Positions 60,165-64,000 of a DNA stretch of 64,000 nt are shown here, piece after piece. Source of the DNA: Endomychus coccineus (taxonomy: Eukaryota; Arthropoda; Insecta; Coleoptera; Endomychidae). Position 1 is the first letter of the stretch. Every line of letters begins with the position of its first letter. The stretch covers positions 178,653,411-178,717,410 of the forward strand of contig OY294068.1 of assembly GCA_958510875.1 (NCBI GenBank). Reading direction: 5' to 3'. The notes under the pieces were generated by a model. It saw only the letters and a program-made list of their open reading frames with translations, was not told the origin of the DNA and did not search any database. Made by a program: the position numbers and the translations under genes.

Positions 60165-60430
60165 CTTTCAGATCTTCACAGATATCTTCAATGAATACTA
60201 CAAATAGCAGAAAGCCCAAATTATATCTCTGCGGTACACCAGACATGGCAGTGTACGAGAAAGATTTAACACCCAGATAATCAACATATTGTTCTCTACA
60301 TTTCAGATACGAAGAAATAGTAAGAAGCTATAGACAGTTTGGAGCCCAATTTTGATCATGATTTTCCACCTCAGAAATAAGAGCCGATGGCACTTTCTTA
60401 GAAAATTGCTGGAAAATGTGTATAATCTGT
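60165..60430 (-). pseudogene. LINE reverse transcriptase motif-B fragment
   Basis: The minus strand reads SYLKCREQYVDYLGVKSFSY-like text, then AMSGVPQRYNLGFLLFVVF and IEDICEDLKVL (about 60310-60160), matching the SGVPQGS.LGPLLF.LFINDI signature of jockey-type RTs with G to R in PQG. Only this part is readable, and it carries a stop further downstream. It is on the same strand as the hammerhead-like motif about 800 bases upstream, but no link between them is shown. Confidence 0.65.
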
Positions 60431-61210
60431 CTCAGACTAAAATAACATAGCAATGTTACTATTTCTTATTGTTACGTTTTCGAAGACTCCGAAGTCGAAA
60501 GATTAATAAACCTTGTAGAATTTTCCCAATTGTGGAAAGTAGTCTATTGAGCCTTGTTATGTTGATATTATATAAAAGCAGGGTATTTTTGAATTTCCGT
60601 TATCCGAATTCGAGCATTATTACGTCATCTTCAGAGGGTATTCAAATACAATTAAAATACAAAACTTCGTCAATTAATGCTTATCGTTAGCAAAGAAATA
60701 CTGTGAATTCATGAACTTAGAGGATTATCACTACAGGATTATTACACGGTGGGCTATTACATTCTAACGACGTTGATTTTAGCGGAGTATAGAGGCTAAG
60801 CATGACAATAATTCGTGGAATAAATAAATTGAAAAGCTTCAAATAATAGTGAATAAATAAGGCCTGCTTCATCATTACGAAGGAGAATATTGTGTTGGTA
60901 TTTGTAAGTTTCTAGAACTCCAGCAAGTTAAGTGTGAGCATTTATCAGCAGTATGTGAAATATGTGAACTGTCGATTTCAGGGAAAGAATGATTATCAGT
61001 TAAAAAATGATGTGGAATGTGAACCTGTTTTTAAAAGTCTAAAGCATATTTTATGTTCTTTAAATCCAATAGAAATGAGCGTCCTGTTTGACCTATATAA
61101 AAGTAATTGCATTCTAGACGAGACAAGACATAGAACATCTTTTATTCAGCTCTAAGGAAAATGATAAGGTCTTTTTAGTCCAAATCAATGAGTAACATCA
61201 TAAACTTATA

Positions 61211-61257
61211 GTTACAGACAGCTGTTTCGTTCTTCTCATAGACCTCATCAGTGGAAC
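61211..61257 (-). ncRNA. Hammerhead-ribozyme-like sequence with all core boxes
   Basis: Read on the minus strand: stem I strand GTTCCA (61257-61252), CTGATGA (61251-61245), stem II GGTCT...AGAAC with one mismatch (61244-61229), GAAA (61228-61225), the self-complementary CAGCTG as a very short stem III (61224-61219), UC at the predicted cleavage site (61218-61217), and stem I strand TGTAAC (61216-61211). Stem I pairs at 5 of 6 positions. Both conserved boxes are intact. A palindromic stem III of this size is known from hammerheads that work as dimers in repeats and retroelements. Flanking identity was not established, and activity is not shown. Confidence 0.65.
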
Positions 61258-61269
61258 GAGCAAGTTTAC

Positions 61270-62925
61270 AACGTTACTGAATAATCTCTATTGAAGATAG
61301 CCATAACCGACCTACAACATGGTAAGAGGCGGTCGTGTTATCAATTCATGTATTGGTACAGAAGCTGTGACTTATAATGCTGAAAATATTCCTTAAATCA
61401 CATTCGATTGAACGAATCGAAAATTGATTGCAATATTATAGCCCTCCTTCTAACGTCCAATGAAATATTCGATAAGACTTGAGAGCGACGATCAGTTTCA
61501 ACATTGCTGTTTGATTTCGATTAAGGTTTCATTTGGTATAATATCTGGGAACAGAAATGTTACATTTAGGTGCTTAAATTTTCCAGCTCCAATTTAACAT
61601 TTTATAGTATATCAGGACATTGGTTTCATACCACCTGGAAAAGAGGTGTCGGTCGTATATATAATTTCGAATATCCGACAACCCTTCCTAGATTCTCTGC
61701 ATAAACTCGCCCACAGTTGTCACAATGTGAATTTCGAATTGTAAATAGCGGTCCGAACAAAGATCTTTTACGTCATTGTATAGTTAACGAACACTAAGGT
61801 CATTCATTATAGATGAGAAGGCAATGTCTTACGGCATAATTCATGTAGATATAATGTTATTATTCTGGTCGCTGCATATCTTCAGAAACCTGAATCATTG
61901 TATACAAATACGTGTTCTTATTTCTACCAATCTCTCATGAAAGATATTGAATTATTAATTTCACAGTTCACGATTAACACATTGTTATTAATTTGGATTG
62001 GAATATATCGAATATTTAACATAATATCCAACGTTATAATGCATAATGAATGCAAAAGACTAAAAGAAAATGGTTATAGAGGATCTAAATTATAAAAGAA
62101 ATGCATCGAACGATAATTCTTTTCATAATTATTATTAACTCATTCTTAAGTACCAACAGATCGATAATGTTCAATAGTAAATAGTAATACTAATTTTTTA
62201 CTCAATCTTTATACCCAAAACTACGTTTTCTTCCATATAGTCATTTAAGTAATTAAACAATACTTGTTTGTTGATAATTTGATTTGATAGCTATTCCCAA
62301 AAAATGTAACTACATTCATTTTCACATTCTTCCTTTCCTCATACATTTTAGTCCGTTTCACATAAGCATGAAAGCAGATCTTCGGAATTGGAAAAACTTG
62401 CCTGAAATTATAAATTCTCAGATAATGAAGTCTTTGAAAATCAAAACTAGGTACTTCAAGTTTATTCTGAAATTGGTTGAGTAACTGTAAGTATTCAACC
62501 AAATTCAACTTAACCAACATTAATGATTTTTGAAAGTCATGTGATCAATTATTCATAGTTTTTTTGCTTCTATGGGTCTCAGCTCTTTGTCTGTGATTTG
62601 TGTTCCTGATTGTATCTATATTTGTTTCATTTCAGATCCTCCTCAGAAATAACATTTTTATTAAAGTTATTTTTTTTCTTTTTATCTATTATAATCAATG
62701 TTTCTGCCCCCTCCCAGGATCGTATTTTTGATACTGTGGAATAGTCTTCCATCTGCTGTGATTCATTCTTTTATTTCAATGTCTCTCTTTCATGTTCTGG
62801 TAATACTGATCCAAGGTATTCACACTATGTAACATGTTAGTTCTTCTATGTCTATTGTATGTTTCTATTGTTTCTTCCCTTCATGGTGTCTGATTTCTCT
62901 TCGTTATTTGTATTTCTTCCATTTT
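61270..62925. other. AT-rich spacer, nothing recognised
   Basis: No coding relic recognised, except that the right end may contain decayed 3' sequence of the next LINE. Confidence 0.4.
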
Positions 62926-62929
62926 TCAG

Positions 62930-63480
62930 TATCCTACCTCGCACACTTCTGTCTCTTGCTTTGTTTCTACTATCGCTTCGTCTCACACAAATGCGAATAG
63001 AAGTGTGCCCAGAATATAGCCTTGTTTAAACCTAGAGGAAGTATCAAATAGGTTAGATCTTTCTTGTTTTGTTCTCACTTCTTTGTCTATGCATAAACTT
63101 TGGATTCTTTTCATTGGAGCTTCTAGTGTTCCCCAATTTCTTGTCCATATGGTCTCTCTTTCAACCTGGTCAACCTTGTATAGGTCTATATACATGTAGG
63201 AGTAGTGCATGTTTTTATCTTCTCTCCTGAGCCTCTACTTGATCGAGATTCAAACTGTGTTCTTCTAAGGAATGTTCCACTCTTTCACTTGGCCTTTTCT
63301 CCAGCACTCTGGCATATACTTAGGCTACTGTGATGGTCAGTGTGATACCTATAAGATTTTGACACTTTTTCCTTCTCCATTCTTGTATATTAGAAATTTC
63401 ACTGCAATACCTGGCAAGATTTTGAGCATTCTTGTGATTGCTTACCATGACCGGGTGCGTTCCCTACATAAAGTTTTCCC
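62930..63480 (-). pseudogene. LINE reverse transcriptase fragment (MDEAI-type)
   Basis: From about 63290 down on the minus strand, the text VEHSLEEHSL (before the usual YGFR.GRST), then YMYIDLYKVDQVERETIW (63190-63140; consensus FIDLEKAFD.V.R..IW), PMKRIQSLCIDKEVRTKQER (63115-63055), NLFDTSSRFKQGYILGTLLF (63050-62995) and DEAIVET (near 62975-62955) match the palm of an insect LINE RT. The catalytic aspartate of motif A is lost (KAFD is KVDQ), and VRQG is FKQG. The YADD region would lie below 62930 but could not be read. Upstream text to 63480 may be fingers sequence. Confidence 0.72.
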
Positions 63481-63484
63481 ATAG

Positions 63485-64000
63485 CTTATATATCCTCCTT
63501 TATGTTTATTCTTCCATTTATATCTGTTTCTGGTTTCGGTTGTGTGTCCTTTTGTTATTATTCAAGTTTATTCCTTCTAGATATTCCTTAAAGTACTCTC
63601 TGCACTAATTCATGATTTCGTGTTCATTTGTTACGATGTCCTTATATGCAAGTACCATCTCTTTACCGAATTAATGTCATAATTTTCCTTGTTATTTTTT
63701 TACTATTTCTTTTAACTTCATTTGTTTGTTGCCTTCATTCTTCCTAGTGAGATTGTTCTTCCGTTTGTAAGTGGAAGAACTAATGATAACCAATTATTAT
63801 CAATGTGACATTCACTTGGCACGTGTGAAACATACCTCCCAGAAAAATATCAAATTGCAACACATGGGTAAGTCACAGAAGATAAATCATATACTACATG
63901 TTTTGGTCAATAGGATTGTATTCAGAAGAAATAATAAAATTTTAACATAAAATGCGAAAGAATGGTACGAGTTGCATCAGGAACAGTGAGGGGTTCTCAA
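63485..64000. other. Unassigned window edge
   Basis: Pyrimidine-rich on the plus strand; possibly the decayed 5' part of the minus-strand LINE at 62930-63480. No motif was read. Confidence 0.3.

Noticed and set aside
60605..60645. Minus-strand CTGAAGATGACG ... CTCGAA, similar to decayed hammerhead text in some retroelements.
   Set aside because: The stem does not pair and the second box is broken; too weak to list.

Overview
The window looks like AT-rich, gene-poor nuclear DNA from an insect or other arthropod. No intact host gene, rRNA or tRNA gene, operon, or bacterial signal was recognised. Every protein segment that could be assigned belongs to an animal transposable element: Penelope-like retroelements (PLEs), jockey/CR1-type and RNase H-bearing LINEs, a LINE with a restriction-like endonuclease, and Tc1/mariner, Tigger/pogo and hAT transposases. 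All are broken by stops and frameshifts, so the window reads as a graveyard of old insertions. The insect assignment comes from this family mix and base composition; no species can be named. Family assignments rest on recognised motifs, not on database searches.

Left part (1-15.5 kb): a short degenerate tandem repeat; a DNA transposon with very long inverted arms (about 640-2690) that keeps only the C-terminus of a transposase-like protein; a PLE fragment (3.5-4.5 kb); a Tigger/pogo transposase relic on the minus strand (7.6-8.3 kb); a 280-bp hAT-type MITE with an 8-bp target duplication; a hAT element with clear ends (11701-13316); and a 2.05-kb foldback element flanked by TA (13391-15442).

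Middle part (15.7-37 kb): about eight copies of a 300-bp satellite unit held between inverted repeats of about 155 bp (15748-18600), with a rearranged copy of the same ends near 30.4-30.8 kb; two more hAT relics (20.3-21.7 kb and 25.5-27 kb, the second being the same family as 11701-13316 in opposite orientation); several LINE fragments (31.4-32.9 kb plus strand, 34.9-36.9 kb minus strand); and a short tandem repeat with an inverted copy (33.2-34 kb).

Right part (37-64 kb): a minus-strand PLE endonuclease tail (39.1-39.4 kb); a nested complex (41.16-45.87 kb) in which a PLE with an inverted partial copy on its 5' side has been hit by a Tc1 element in one arm and by a mariner-like element in the other, the latter with TA duplications that restore the PLE reading frame exactly when removed; an RNase H LINE (47-48.25 kb minus); a foldback MITE (48.9-49.3 kb); a third PLE (51.1-52.66 kb); a LINE endonuclease fragment (54.5-54.9 kb minus); a LINE with CCHC and restriction-like endonuclease domains (56.1-58.5 kb plus); and two further LINE reverse-transcriptase fragments. 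A hammerhead-ribozyme-like sequence with all core boxes lies on the minus strand at 61211-61257.

These elements do not act together as a pathway. What the window offers is nesting history and structures worth testing: the satellite-carrying inverted-repeat element, the hammerhead candidates, and the mariner-in-PLE insertion.
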